Below the pieces are notes generated by a model. That model did not search any database and was not told the DNA's origin. It worked only from the letters and a program-made list of their open reading frames with translations. Below are positions 55,230 to 64,000 of a stretch of 64,000 bases of DNA, piece by piece. Every line of letters begins with the position of its first letter. Positions within the stretch are counted from its first letter, which is position 1. Source of the DNA: Noviherbaspirillum malthae (GTDB lineage Bacteria > Pseudomonadota > Gammaproteobacteria > Burkholderiales > Burkholderiaceae_D); contig NZ_JACYXF010000008.1 in assembly GCF_015352985.1 (NCBI RefSeq), positions 124,001 to 188,000 of the forward strand, in the 5' to 3' direction. The position numbers and the translations under genes are program-made.

Positions 55230-56790
55230 GCTGCTCGGTCAGTTCATTGTAGACGGCGCGGGCTGCCGGAATCAGTTCGCCGGCGGTAACGCCAATAGGC
55301 CCGACGCCGTCCTCGAGCAGCTTGTCGGCCGCGCGGCCATGCATCCAGGTCGCGGCAAGCGCCGCATCCCAGACAGGGAAGGATTGCGCGAGCAGTGCGC
55401 CGCACATGCCGGCGAGGACGTCGCCGCTGCCGGCGGTCGCGAGCGCCGGATTGCCGGTCGCGTTGATGATCAGATTGCCGTCGGGACGCGCAATGATGCT
55501 GCCCGACCCCTTGAGAATGACGGCGCTGTTGCATTCGAGGGCAATGCGGCGAGCTGCTTCCAACCGCGACGACTGCACATCGGCCGTGTTCATCTTCAGC
55601 AGACGGGCCGCCTCCAGCGGATGCGGAGTCATCAACGACGGCATCGACCTGGCAGCCAAGGCCTGCCTGAGGTGTTCATGCAGGGCAAGCAGATTCAACG
55701 CGTCGGCATCGAGCACCAAGGGCCTGTCGGCCTGCAGCGTCTTGAGCAGGATGTCGCGTGCCAGGTCGGAGTTGCCGAGGCCGGGTCCGATGACAACGGC
55801 GCCGGAGCTGAAATCCATGTCGGCGGCAGGCCTGCACATCAGTTCCGGCTGTACCGGATCATAGGGAAGCACCTCGTCAACAAAGCCGATGAACACGCGC
55901 CCGGCCCCTGTCTTGGCGGCCGCACGCGCGGACAGCACGGGGGCGCCGACCATGCCGTGCGCGCCGCCGATGACGGTAACATCGCCGTAGCTGCCTTTAT
56001 GCGAGCTGTGCAGGCGCTTGCGCAGGCTGGGTGCGAACTGCGCCACGCTGCCCAGCCAGGCGCGGGCGGATACGAACAGCTCCGGCGCGACATCCAGCGG
56101 CGCTACCTGGACTTCGCCGGCATGGTCGCGGCCGTCGCAGGTGTGCAGTCCCGGCTTGTTGCCGATGAACGTCAGCGTATGCGTGGCGCGCACGGCGATG
56201 CCGTCTTCGCCGACCACGCAGCCGGTATCGGCATCGAGCCCGCTCGGCACATCGAGTGAGAGCACCGGGCAGGCGAGGCTGTTGATGGCCTCTACCAGGC
56301 CGCGCAAATCACCTGAAATCGGCCGGGCCAAGCCGATGCCGAACAATCCGTCCACGACCAGATCCCAGTCGACCGGATGGCGTACCGCTTCGGGATTCGG
56401 GGCAATCAGCCGGACGCCGACGGCTTGAGCACGTTCAAGCGCACGCTGGGCGTCGGCCGGCTGGCGGGCAGGATCGGCGCACACCATGACGGTCGGATGC
56501 AGCCCCGCATCGGCCAGGAGGACGGCCATGACCAAGGCATCACCGCCGTTGTTGCCCGGACCGGCCACGAGAAGCACCTTGGGCGAATCGGTCACCCGGC
56601 TGAGCAGCGCGAGTGCCAGCGACGCGGCGGACTTGGCGGCGCGCTGCATGAGCGTGCCCGGCGGGATATCCGCCATTGCCTTTTCCTCGATTGACCGGAT
56701 CTCGGCAACACTGAACAGGGCGGTCGGATCGTGGCGCTGCGGGTAGGCGACGGGCGATGGAATCCGGAAGTTGGCTGGTTGTCTGTTCAT
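55204..56790 (-). CDS. nnr: Bifunctional NAD(P)H-hydrate epimerase/dehydratase (Nnr)
   Basis: 528 residues from ATG 56790; an in-frame upstream extension overlaps the next gene and is not supported. The N-terminal epimerase (about 20-220) has GPGNNGGDALVMA; the C-terminal ADP-dependent dehydratase (about 235-520) has VIGPGLGNSDLA, LDADALNLLA, TPHPLEAARLL, LKGSGSIIA and ATAGSGDVLAGMCGALLAQ. It repairs damaged (hydrated) NADH and NADPH. It is encoded after two FAD-dependent dehydrogenase genes in the same direction. Confidence 0.95.
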   Translation of the reverse strand: MNRQPANFRIPSPVAYPQRHDPTALFSVAEIRSIEEKAMADIPPGTLMQRAAKSAASLALALLSRVTDSPKVLLVAGPGNNGGDALVMAVLLADAGLHPTVMVCADPARQPADAQRALERAQAVGVRLIAPNPEAVRHPVDWDLVVDGLFGIGLARPISGDLRGLVEAINSLACPVLSLDVPSGLDADTGCVVGEDGIAVRATHTLTFIGNKPGLHTCDGRDHAGEVQVAPLDVAPELFVSARAWLGSVAQFAPSLRKRLHSSHKGSYGDVTVIGGAHGMVGAPVLSARAAAKTGAGRVFIGFVDEVLPYDPVQPELMCRPAADMDFSSGAVVIGPGLGNSDLARDILLKTLQADRPLVLDADALNLLALHEHLRQALAARSMPSLMTPHPLEAARLLKMNTADVQSSRLEAARRIALECNSAVILKGSGSIIARPDGNLIINATGNPALATAGSGDVLAGMCGALLAQSFPVWDAALAATWMHGRAADKLLEDGVGPIGVTAGELIPAARAVYNELTEQHAGRGPAL

Positions 56791-56861
56791 GGCTTGTCTC
56801 GCAATCTTGTTGTAGGTTTTTCCGATGTCTTCGCGCCGGTCCCCTGCGGTGCCCGGCAGTG

Positions 56862-57980
56862 TTATCCGGTCTTGCCGGCAAGGCCAGCGGCGTGTTCGCC
56901 GATGGCAAGCGCTGCCGTCAATCCTGGTGATTCGATGCCGTACAGGCCGAGATAGTGCGGACTGCCGTGGCTGCTGAACATGAAATCGGCGGCCGCTTCG
57001 CCCGGGCCGCTGATCTTTGGCCGCACGCCGGAATAGGCCGGCTGCAATGCAGCGTCGGGAAGTTTCGGCCAGTAGGACCGGATCTCTTCGTAGAACCGGT
57101 CCGCCCGCTGCGGATCGACACGATAGTCGAGTTCGCCGTCCGGCGTGTCGAGCCATTCGACATCCGGGCCGAAACGCGCCTGGCCGCCCAGGTCCAGCGT
57201 CAGGTGAACGCCCAGGCCCCCGGGTTCAGGCACCGGATAGACGAGCCGCGAAAACGGCGCCTTGCCTGCGAGCGAATAGTAATTTCCCTTGGCGAACCAT
57301 GCGCGCGGCGTCTGGCTCTGGTCCAGTCCCTTGATCAGTCCTGCGACGTGTGGAGCCCACAGGCCGGCGCAGTTGACGAGCAGGCTGGTGGCAATTTCCA
57401 TTTCCGAACCGTCGGACGTCCGTACCGAGACGACTATGCCGTCCGCTTCAAGACGCGCAGCGCTGACGCGGCTGTCGAAAGCGAACAGCGCGCCTGCGTT
57501 CTCCGCATCGCCTTGCAGCGCCAGCATGTAGGCATGGCTGTCGATGATGCCGGTGTTGGGCGACAAGAGGGCGCCCACACAGGAAAGCTCGGGTTCGAGC
57601 TCGCACGCCTCCTGCGCGCTCAGGGGCACGACCTCGCTGCAGCCGTTGGCGAAAGCCTGTTCCTGAATCTGCCTGAGCTTGGCCAGCTGGCCTTCGGAAG
57701 TGGCCACGATCAGCTTGCCGCAGCGCCGGTAGGGAATGCCGCGCTCTTCACAGTAGGTATAAAGCGCGTCGCGTCCGCGAACGCACAGGCGGGCTTTCAT
57801 GCTGCCGGTCGGATAGTAAAGGCCGGCGTGGATGACTTCGCTGTTGCGAGAACTCGTCTCCATGCCGATGGCGGCATGCCGCTCGACGGTCAGTACTTCA
57901 CGTCCGCCGAGCGCAAGCGCGCGGGCGGTTGCCAGCCCGACCACGCCGGCGCCGATCACGATGCAGTCCACTTTATCCAT
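56862..57980 (-). CDS. FAD-dependent oxidoreductase, L-2-hydroxyglutarate oxidase-like (LhgO type)
   Basis: 372 residues. Rossmann FAD motif IVIGAGVVGLATARALALGG, then ETSSRNSEVIHAGLYYPTGSMKARLCVRG, the hallmark of the LhgO/L-2-hydroxyglutarate oxidase group, and a C-terminal YSGVRPKI. It should oxidise L-2-hydroxyglutarate or a related 2-hydroxy acid and pass electrons to quinone. It overlaps dadA-like by 8 bases, and nnr starts 71 bases later. Confidence 0.9.
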   Translation of the reverse strand: MDKVDCIVIGAGVVGLATARALALGGREVLTVERHAAIGMETSSRNSEVIHAGLYYPTGSMKARLCVRGRDALYTYCEERGIPYRRCGKLIVATSEGQLAKLRQIQEQAFANGCSEVVPLSAQEACELEPELSCVGALLSPNTGIIDSHAYMLALQGDAENAGALFAFDSRVSAARLEADGIVVSVRTSDGSEMEIATSLLVNCAGLWAPHVAGLIKGLDQSQTPRAWFAKGNYYSLAGKAPFSRLVYPVPEPGGLGVHLTLDLGGQARFGPDVEWLDTPDGELDYRVDPQRADRFYEEIRSYWPKLPDAALQPAYSGVRPKISGPGEAAADFMFSSHGSPHYLGLYGIESPGLTAALAIGEHAAGLAGKTG

Positions 57981-59226
57981 AGCGTGCCAATGTCAGTCCG
58001 TCCAGATCAATGTCGGTTGCGCGGCCGCTCACCATGTCGGCCACCAGCTTGCCCGCACCCGCCGCCATGGTCCAGCCTCCCGACCCATGGCCGATGTTGA
58101 TGTAGACATTCCTTGCAGGCGTGGCGCCGAGCAGCGGCGGGCCGTCAGGCAGCGTGGGCAGCGCGCCGCTCCAGAAATTTGCCTTGCCGTAGATCGCGGC
58201 ATGCGGAAACCAGTCGCTGCCCACACGCGCCAAGGTTCGCAGTGCGCGGTCCTGCAATTCCTCGGTACGCGTGCCGAATTCGGGAATGCCGGCGATGCGT
58301 ATGCGTCCGCCCATGCGCGTCAGCGTCACGCTGTAGGCTTCGTCGATGACGGTGGCCACCGGCGCATGGTCGAAGTTTTTGATGATGGCGGTCGCGACAT
58401 AGCTCTTGACCGGATATATCGGCAGCTGCACGCCGAGCGGCTTGAGCAGGCGCGTGCTGTCGGAGCCGGCTGCGACGACGACGGCATCGGCATCGAAGCG
58501 CTTGCCCGCGATGCGCAGGCCGACGCCGCTTCCGCCCGGTTCGATGGCGTCGACGGCGCTCGTGAAATGAAACTGCACGCCCATCGAGGTGCAGATGTAC
58601 TTGAGCCGCTTGGTGAAGAGCGGGCAGTTGCCGGCCTCGTCCTCGGGCAGGTAGATGGCCGACGCCAGCGGCGTATGCGTGGACAGGGTCGGTTCCACCG
58701 CTCGCGCGCCCTCGGCGTCCAGCATCACGAAAGGCACGTCGTATTCGGAGAGCAGGCTGATCGCCGGTTCGGCCAGCTTCAGATCCTTCGCCGTGCGGAA
58801 CAGCTGCAGCACGCCGCGGGTCTGTTCGTATTCAATCTGATAATGCTCGCGCATGAGCTTCAGGATATCGCGGCTGTAAGTGGCGAGCCGCTGCATGCGC
58901 AGCTTGTTGATCCTGAACCGTTCCAGGTCGCACTCGTCCAGCCAGCGGCTGATCCAGCGCCATAGCGCACGGTCGGCGGAAGGCTTGAAGCTGACTGCGG
59001 ATTCCGACTTGAACATCGAGGACAGAATCTTGCGCGGCATGCCGGGTGCCGCCGAGGGGCCGGCATAGGCCGGGGCGACAAGACCGGGATTGGTGTAGCT
59101 GGCTTCTTCGGCCACGTTGTGGTGCCTCTCCAGAACCACGACGTCATGCCCGGCCTCGGCCAGAAAATAGGCGGTGCAGACTCCGGCGATGCCGCCTCCG
59201 ATGACGGCTACTTGTTTTTGTGTCAC
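57973..59226 (-). CDS. D-amino-acid dehydrogenase-like FAD flavoprotein (DadA family)
   Basis: 417 residues from a GTG start at 59226 with AGGT upstream. FAD motif AVIGGGIAGVCTAYFLAEAGHDVVVLER, then SYTNPGLVAPAYAGPSAAPG, and the C-terminal glycine-rich INIGHGSGGWTMAAGAGKLVADM. DadA oxidises D-amino acids, mainly D-alanine, to oxo acids on the inner membrane. No catabolic alanine racemase is beside it. It is the first gene of a four-gene unit and 261 bases from a convergent-side LysR gene. Confidence 0.92.
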   Translation of the reverse strand: MTQKQVAVIGGGIAGVCTAYFLAEAGHDVVVLERHHNVAEEASYTNPGLVAPAYAGPSAAPGMPRKILSSMFKSESAVSFKPSADRALWRWISRWLDECDLERFRINKLRMQRLATYSRDILKLMREHYQIEYEQTRGVLQLFRTAKDLKLAEPAISLLSEYDVPFVMLDAEGARAVEPTLSTHTPLASAIYLPEDEAGNCPLFTKRLKYICTSMGVQFHFTSAVDAIEPGGSGVGLRIAGKRFDADAVVVAAGSDSTRLLKPLGVQLPIYPVKSYVATAIIKNFDHAPVATVIDEAYSVTLTRMGGRIRIAGIPEFGTRTEELQDRALRTLARVGSDWFPHAAIYGKANFWSGALPTLPDGPPLLGATPARNVYINIGHGSGGWTMAAGAGKLVADMVSGRATDIDLDGLTLARYG

Positions 59227-59487
59227 GAATTAACCTGGGAAGCTGTTGAATGCTGATGAATGTGCAAGAGCGCCTGATGCAACCGAAAGACAAGCCATCG
59301 TAAGACAAGCCGGCCGGACAGACTTTGACGCCGTCGGATTTGTCTTTTCGACCGCCCGCGTGCAGCATCGCTTCCGGCACCGGGCCGAACCGATGACTGC
59401 GTCACATGGCTCGGAAATGGCGCCGTGCGGCCGGACTTGCGACCAGTCGTAGACCTTGAGTCACATGGCGAGTTCGAAGACCACATT
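59227..59487. other. Intergenic region with a direct repeat upstream of the dadA-like gene
   Basis: 261 bases holding the promoter region of the dadA-like operon and the 3' side of the LysR gene. The ten-base sequence AAGACAAGCC occurs twice, at 59287-59296 and 59302-59311, 15 bases apart. It could be a regulator site. No gene seen. Confidence 0.4.
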
Positions 59488-60414
59488 TTAATCGTTGACC
59501 GTGCGAACCGTGACAGCTTCGTTGCTTTGCTGCACGAACTTTTCGCGAAGAAATTCCACCAGCGTCCTGACGGCCGGCGAGACGCCGTTCCGGTGCGGGA
59601 AGACCGCATTGAGCGGGGTATCCTCTCCGGCATGCTCATCCAGCAGCGTAACCAGTGCGCCGCGCTTCAGATCCGGCCACACATCCAGCCGGGATTTATA
59701 GGCGATGCCCAATCCGGCCACCGCCCATTCGCGGACGATGCCGCCGTCATCGGCCATGCGGTCGCCGCGAACCTTGATTTCAACCGCATCCTTGCCGGCG
59801 TTGAAACGCCAGGTGTTGAACAGGCCGGGAGTGAGGTAGTAAAGCAGGCAATTGTGCTCGCCAAGTTCCCTCAGAGTTTTCGGCGTGCCATGGCGCGCGA
59901 GATAGCCGGGCGAGGCGACCAGCACCCTGCGGTTGTCCGCCACATGCCTTGAAACCAGCGAGGAGTCGTCCAGCCGTCCGTAGCGCAGGGCGATGTCCAC
60001 CGGGTCGCGCCGCAGGTCGATGACGCGGTCCGCGAATTGCAATGAGAACATGACTTCCGGATGAATCTCCTGAAATTCATTGAGCCAAGGCAGCAACACC
60101 TGCCGCCCGAGATCCGACGGCGCCGACAGCCTGAGCTGGCCGCGCACTTTGTCTCTGCCGGCCATCAGCATGGCTTCGCCTTCCGCCAGAAGTGCGAGCG
60201 CGTTGCGGCAGTATTCCAGAAAGACTTCGCCGTCGGTCGTCAGCCTGAGGCTGCGCGTCGAACGGGCGAAGAGAAGCACCCCCAGCTTTTGTTCGAGGCG
60301 TCGCAGGGCCGCGCTCGCGGCAGCCGGCGTCTGGTTCAGCATGCGGGCTGCGCGTGTCAGGCTGCCGGAGTCGGCAGTTCGGACGAAGAGTTGCAGATCG
60401 GCGGTGGAATACAT
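59488..60414 (-). CDS. LysR-family transcriptional regulator
   Basis: 308 residues from ATG 60414; the longer reading to 60798 covers the neighbouring gene antisense. N-terminal helix-turn-helix (FVRTADSGSLTRAARMLNQTPAAASAALRRLEQKLG) and a substrate-binding domain. Divergent from the medium-chain dehydrogenase gene across 139 bases that contain the palindrome TTGAAATTCAA (60428-60438), a likely binding site of T-N11-A kind. Probable regulator of that gene. Confidence 0.92.
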   Translation of the reverse strand: MYSTADLQLFVRTADSGSLTRAARMLNQTPAAASAALRRLEQKLGVLLFARSTRSLRLTTDGEVFLEYCRNALALLAEGEAMLMAGRDKVRGQLRLSAPSDLGRQVLLPWLNEFQEIHPEVMFSLQFADRVIDLRRDPVDIALRYGRLDDSSLVSRHVADNRRVLVASPGYLARHGTPKTLRELGEHNCLLYYLTPGLFNTWRFNAGKDAVEIKVRGDRMADDGGIVREWAVAGLGIAYKSRLDVWPDLKRGALVTLLDEHAGEDTPLNAVFPHRNGVSPAVRTLVEFLREKFVQQSNEAVTVRTVND

Positions 60415-60427
60415 TGTCAAAAGATTT

Positions 60428-60438
60428 TTGAAATTCAA
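60428..60438. promoter_or_regulatory. Palindrome TTGAAATTCAA, candidate LysR operator
   Basis: A perfect palindrome of two five-base arms around one base, lying 13 bases upstream of the LysR start and 116 bases before the divergent dehydrogenase gene. It fits the partially symmetric T-N11-A pattern bound by LysR proteins. Confidence 0.45.
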
Positions 60439-60553
60439 TTCATTATTGGAGTGTTTATCAAAAATCGCAACATGGAGATAATTTTTGCAGACGATACCGG
60501 TCCGAAGCGTAACGACCGGCGCCGAATTCAATGCAAACCCCCAAGGAGCAGAA

Positions 60554-61573
60554 ATGAAAGCAATCGCACTGACGCAGTACTTGTCCATCAGCCATCCGGA
60601 ATCCCTTTTCGATACCACGCTCGAACGGCCCGTTGCCGTCGGCCGCGACTTGCTGGTAGCGATCAAGGCGATTGCGGTCAATCCCGTCGATACCAAGGTA
60701 CGGGCGCCGAAGGATACGGTGGAGAAAACACCGCGCGTGCTGGGCTGGGATGCGGCCGGCGTTGTCGAGGCGGTCGGTCCCGAAGTAACGCGCTTCAAGC
60801 CCGGCGATCGGGTGTTCTATGCCGGCGACATCACGCGGCCGGGTACCAACGCCGAGTTCCACCTGGTCGACGAGCGCATCGCCGGCCGCCTGCCCGACAG
60901 CATTTCATTCGAAACCGCCGCGGCGCTGCCGCTGACCGCCATCACCGCCTGGGAAGCGCTGTTCGACCGCCTGCGCGTGCCGACGCCGCCGCATGCCTTG
61001 CCGCGCAAGTCCATACTCATCATCGGCGGCGCCGGCGGCGTCGGGTCGATCGCCGTCCAGCTCGCGGCGCGCATCGCCGGACTGGAAGTGATCGCCACCG
61101 CATCGCGGCCGGAATCGATTGCCTGGGTCAAGGAGCTGGGCGCGCATCATGTGGTCGACCATTTCGGCGACCTGCCGGCGCAGCTGGCCGGCATCGGCTT
61201 TCCGACGGTTGATTACGTGCTGATCCTCAATGACACCGACCGCCATTTTCCTGCAGCCACCGCCGTCATCGCGCCGCAGGGCACCATTTGCACGATCGTG
61301 GAAAACAAGCATGCGCTGGACGTGAGCCCGCTCAAGTCCAAGAGCGCCGGTTTTGTTTGGGAATTCATGTTCACCCGATCCATGTACCAGACCGAGGACA
61401 TGATCGAGCAGGGCAGGCTGCTGGAGGAAATCGGACGTCTTGTCGAATCGGGCCAGCTGCGTGCGACAGGCTCCGAGGTGCTCAGCCCGATCAACGCTGC
61501 CAATCTCCGGGAAGCGCATGCGCGCCTGGAAGCCGGCCATGTCATCGGCAAGCTGGTGCTGAAGGATTTCTGA
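60554..61573 (+). CDS. Zinc-type/quinone-oxidoreductase-like medium-chain dehydrogenase
   Basis: 339 residues from ATG 60554, with AAGGAG upstream. An alcohol-dehydrogenase-like N-terminal domain is followed by the nucleotide-binding domain with IIGGAGGVGSIAVQLAARIAG (cofactor glycine motif). It belongs to the zinc-binding alcohol dehydrogenase family subgroup that includes quinone reductases; the catalytic zinc cysteine is not seen, so a zinc-free NADPH:quinone reductase is likely. It is divergent from a LysR gene, its probable regulator. Confidence 0.9.
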   Translation: MKAIALTQYLSISHPESLFDTTLERPVAVGRDLLVAIKAIAVNPVDTKVRAPKDTVEKTPRVLGWDAAGVVEAVGPEVTRFKPGDRVFYAGDITRPGTNAEFHLVDERIAGRLPDSISFETAAALPLTAITAWEALFDRLRVPTPPHALPRKSILIIGGAGGVGSIAVQLAARIAGLEVIATASRPESIAWVKELGAHHVVDHFGDLPAQLAGIGFPTVDYVLILNDTDRHFPAATAVIAPQGTICTIVENKHALDVSPLKSKSAGFVWEFMFTRSMYQTEDMIEQGRLLEEIGRLVESGQLRATGSEVLSPINAANLREAHARLEAGHVIGKLVLKDF

Positions 61574-61617
61574 TCCCGGCTTGTTTTCCTGCCGCGCCGG
61601 GGCAACGCCGGCCGGCG

Positions 61618-62946
61618 TTATTGCGCCTGCAGGGACTGCAGCGCGCCTTCGATGGCTCGCGCGACGGCGAGCACCTTGCGGTCCGCCATTGCAGGTCCTG
61701 CCACCATCAGGCCGACCGGCAGCGTTCCTTCCTCATGGCAGGGCAGCGAAACTGCACAGCCGTCCAGCAGATTGATGGTGGACGGATTGCGCAGCAGCAG
61801 GCCATTGGTCTTGAAGAAGACCTCTTCCGACGCCTCCAGATCCGCGATCGGCGGCGCAACGATGGGCACCGTCGGCATGATGAGCGAGTCGAAGGGGCCG
61901 AGCGCCTCTTCCAGCCGGTTGATCCAGCTGCGCCGCTTGCGATGGAGATCGATATAGTCGGCCGCGAGCATCGCCTCCCCGGTCCGGATGCGCTTGGCGA
62001 CGCGGAAGTCGTATTCGGATTCCTGCGCGGCCAGCAATTCCCTGTGCCAGGCGAAGGACTCGGCGCCGGAAAACTTGTTCAGGTCCGCGGCTTCGGCGAG
62101 CAGGGCAAAAGGAGCATCGACGATCTTTGCGCCGGCGGCTGATAGCCGGGTCAGCGCCGCGGAGAACGACGCCGCCACATGTGGATCGAGGGCATCGAGC
62201 ATCAGCGTCGAAGGCACTGCAAGACGCACGCCAGCCAGCGGCAATTCCGGAATCGAGAGTTCGTTGTCGGCGATGATGCCGTCGACCAGAATGCAGTCGT
62301 CGACCGAACGCGCCATTGCGCAGATCGTGTCGAGCGTGGTCGAGAGGGGAATGGCACCTGCGGTCGGCACCCGGCGGGCGGTCGGCTTGAAACCGACGAT
62401 GCCGCACAGCGCCGCAGGAATGCGGATGGAGCCGCCGGTATCCGAGCCGATCGCCGCCACGCACAGGCCGGTCGCAACCGAGACGGCCGCCCCCGACGAG
62501 GAGCCGCCGGGAATGCGCGGCACATCGGTTGCCGCCGGGTTGGCGGGCGTGCCGTAATGCGGATTGATCCCCACCCCGGAGAACGCGAATTCCGTCATGT
62601 TGGTCTTGCCCACGATGGCGGCGCCTGCGATGCGAAGCCGCTTGACCACCGGCGCGTCGGCTTTCGCCACGGGCGCACCGCGCAGCACCGTCGATCCGGC
62701 CAGCGTGGTTTCGCCGGCGACATCGATCAAGTCCTTGATCGATACCGGCAATCCCGCCAGCGGAGAGATTTCCACGCCCGCCGCGCGCATCGCGTCCGCA
62801 TGGTCGCCTGCCGCAAGCGCGGCTTCGGAGTAGAGCCGGGTAAACACCGACTGCGACTTCTGTGCTTCGTCTAGGCAGACATCAACCAGGGAGCGGCGGG
62901 AATAGCGCGCAAGCGCGGGAATCGATTTCGAGGTCAGGGGGTTCAT
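61618..62946 (-). CDS. Amidase-signature-family hydrolase
   Basis: 442 residues. The catalytic Ser-cisSer-Lys triad is visible: Lys in LPVSIKDLIDVAG, the first Ser in PGGSSSGAAVSVA, and the nucleophile region GSDTGGSIRIPAALCG. Family members hydrolyse a wide range of amides, including aryl- and carboxyl-amides and allophanate; the substrate is unknown here. It is convergent with the dehydrogenase gene (44 bases apart) and separated from purL by 281 bases. Confidence 0.92.
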   Translation of the reverse strand: MNPLTSKSIPALARYSRRSLVDVCLDEAQKSQSVFTRLYSEAALAAGDHADAMRAAGVEISPLAGLPVSIKDLIDVAGETTLAGSTVLRGAPVAKADAPVVKRLRIAGAAIVGKTNMTEFAFSGVGINPHYGTPANPAATDVPRIPGGSSSGAAVSVATGLCVAAIGSDTGGSIRIPAALCGIVGFKPTARRVPTAGAIPLSTTLDTICAMARSVDDCILVDGIIADNELSIPELPLAGVRLAVPSTLMLDALDPHVAASFSAALTRLSAAGAKIVDAPFALLAEAADLNKFSGAESFAWHRELLAAQESEYDFRVAKRIRTGEAMLAADYIDLHRKRRSWINRLEEALGPFDSLIMPTVPIVAPPIADLEASEEVFFKTNGLLLRNPSTINLLDGCAVSLPCHEEGTLPVGLMVAGPAMADRKVLAVARAIEGALQSLQAQ

Positions 62947-63227
62947 GCAGGATCGTACTCGCTGAAACGACTAAAACAACTGAAACGACAATTTGGCGCT
63001 GCAACAATAGCATATTGGCAGGCATGGCATAAGGGCGCGACCTCTCGGATTCGCCAACGCCGGAAATCACATGGCAGAAAAATGCCCCTGTTTTGCACCC
63101 TCGCACCCGTTCATGCGTGCTTATTGGCAGGATGCCATGCTGCGGCACGGGTTATAATCGCGGTTTCCCGTTCTAACCCGCAGTTCGACGTCAGAAGCGT
63201 TGCCGCTGCCACACTTTTCTCGCCGCC
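62947..63227. other. Intergenic region between amidase and purL
   Basis: 281 bases with the divergent promoters. TATAAT at 63153-63158 is a perfect -10 for purL, with a start about 70 bases before its ATG; no -35 at the usual spacing was found. No other feature seen. Confidence 0.5.
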
Positions 63228-64000
63228 ATGTTGATTCTGCCAGGCTCCAATGCCCTGTCTGCCTTCCGTACCCAACGCCTTTTGTCACAATTGCAAGCAG
63301 TCGAACCCGCCATTACCGGAGTCACCGGCCGCTACTTGCATTTCATCGATGCGGCAAGCGCACCGAGCCAGGACGATATCGGCCGCCTCGATGCGCTGCT
63401 GACTTACGGCGAGCCCTTCGGCGGCAGCGCCGACGGAGATGAATTCGTCGTCATCCCGCGCTTCGGCACCATTTCTCCATGGGCGAGCAAGGCCACCGAC
63501 ATCGTGCACAACTGCGGCATGGCCTACATCAAGCGCGTCGAGCGCGGCGTATCCTATCGGGTGCAGGTCAAGTCCGGTCTGTTCGGCGGCGCGAAGAAGC
63601 TGTCCGAAGACGCCGTCGCGAAAGTCGCGGCACTGCTGCACGACAGGATGATCGAAACGGTGCTGCGCGATGCCAACGATGCCGCCGGCCTGTTCCGCGA
63701 ACTCGAAGCCAGGCCGCTGGAATCCATCGACGTGCTCGCCGGCGGCAAGGATGCGCTGATCAAGGCCAACGGCGAACTCGGCCTGGCGCTGTCGGACGAT
63801 GAAATCGATTATCTGCTCAATGCCTTCACCCAGGCCAAGCGCAATCCGACCGATGTGGAATTGATGATGTTCGCGCAGGCCAACAGCGAACACTGCCGCC
63901 ACAAGATCTTCAACGCCGACTGGACCATCGACGGCGTCGCGCAGGACAAGTCCCTGTTCGCGATGATCAAGAACACCCATCAGCTCGCTCCCAAGGGCAC
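63228..64000 (+). CDS. purL: Phosphoribosylformylglycinamidine synthase PurL, N-terminal part (cut by window edge)
   Basis: 257 codons are in the window and the gene continues to the right. The start [13 protein letters not shown] and the PurL N-terminal domain are followed by [18 protein letters not shown] and [20 protein letters not shown], the conserved start of the large-form synthase. It makes FGAM from FGAR, glutamine and ATP in purine synthesis. Expected full length is about 1300 residues. Confidence 0.97.
   Translation, partial: MLILPGSNALSAFRTQRLLSQLQAVEPAITGVTGRYLHFIDAASAPSQDDIGRLDALLTYGEPFGGSADGDEFVVIPRFGTISPWASKATDIVHNCGMAYIKRVERGVSYRVQVKSGLFGGAKKLSEDAVAKVAALLHDRMIETVLRDANDAAGLFRELEARPLESIDVLAGGKDALIKANGELGLALSDDEIDYLLNAFTQAKRNPTDVELMMFAQANSEHCRHKIFNADWTIDGVAQDKSLFAMIKNTHQLAPKG

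Noticed and set aside
56791..57156. N-terminal extension of nnr
   Set aside because: The extension overlaps the preceding FAD oxidoreductase gene and reads Arg-rich; the natural start with Nnr homology is ATG 56790.
60415..60798. N-terminal extension of the second LysR gene
   Set aside because: It runs antisense through the dehydrogenase gene and lacks LysR homology; the helix-turn-helix starts at ATG 60414.

Overview
This 64 kb window is chromosomal DNA from a betaproteobacterium. Order Burkholderiales is very likely and an Oxalobacteraceae-type genome (Herbaspirillum/Noviherbaspirillum/Herminiimonas relatives) is my best guess. The basis is the GC-rich codon use, a split imuA-imuB/dnaE2 mutasome, the hpnC-hpnD-hpnE squalene genes, the tig-clpP-clpX-lon-ppiD order and the many strong matches to proteobacterial housekeeping families. 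The family-level placement is inference. I see no insertion sequence, prophage, CRISPR array or rRNA operon; nearly all DNA is coding and most genes are recognisable.

Layout. 1-4 kb: the start of a membrane sensor gene, a cupredoxin-like secreted protein, tRNA-Arg with a strong terminator, and a PAS-GGDEF-EAL cyclic-di-GMP enzyme. 4.3-5.7 kb: an orphan NtrC-type response regulator. 5.9-13.2 kb: an iron-uptake block behind one clear Fur box: tonB-exbB-exbD, an Fe(III)-binding periplasmic protein without its transporter, a TonB-dependent siderophore receptor, a PiuC/YbiX dioxygenase and a translationally coupled FMN-dependent alpha-hydroxy-acid oxidase. 13.3-20.0 kb: an SOS block with two near-consensus LexA boxes, one before dnaE2 and one shared between divergent imuA-imuB and cho. 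20.1-25.5 kb: a low-complexity lipoprotein, a RecQ-family helicase with an unusual tail, a cold-shock protein, a LysR/TSUP-transporter divergent pair and a small Doc/Fic-like protein with a ruined active-site motif. 25.6-32.4 kb: MarC, a Tat-exported molybdopterin dehydrogenase subunit, a thioredoxin-like protein, a YjfB-type motility protein, and the overlapping operon tsaB-rimI-udg4-DUF1853.

32.5-43.8 kb: lplT, alr, radA, the hopanoid-precursor operon hpnCDE (minus strand), and a two-gene RND efflux operon with palindromic operator candidates. 44-52.8 kb: tRNA-Leu, tig, clpP, clpX, lon, tRNA-Val, tRNA-Asp and ppiD, the protein-quality-control block, with terminators at most unit ends. 53-59.2 kb: tesA and an ATPase of the YbbA type, whose divergent start codons overlap, then a four-gene minus-strand unit (dadA-like, lhgO-like, nnr, eamA). 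59.5-64 kb: a LysR/medium-chain dehydrogenase divergent pair, an amidase, and the 5' part of purL.

There is no large unknown system. The points most worth following are the extended Fur-type operon with orphan Fe(III)-binding protein and FMN oxidase, the compact SOS mutasome/Cho unit, the degenerate Doc-like protein, the RecQ tail, and the overlapping divergent start codons of tesA and ybbA.
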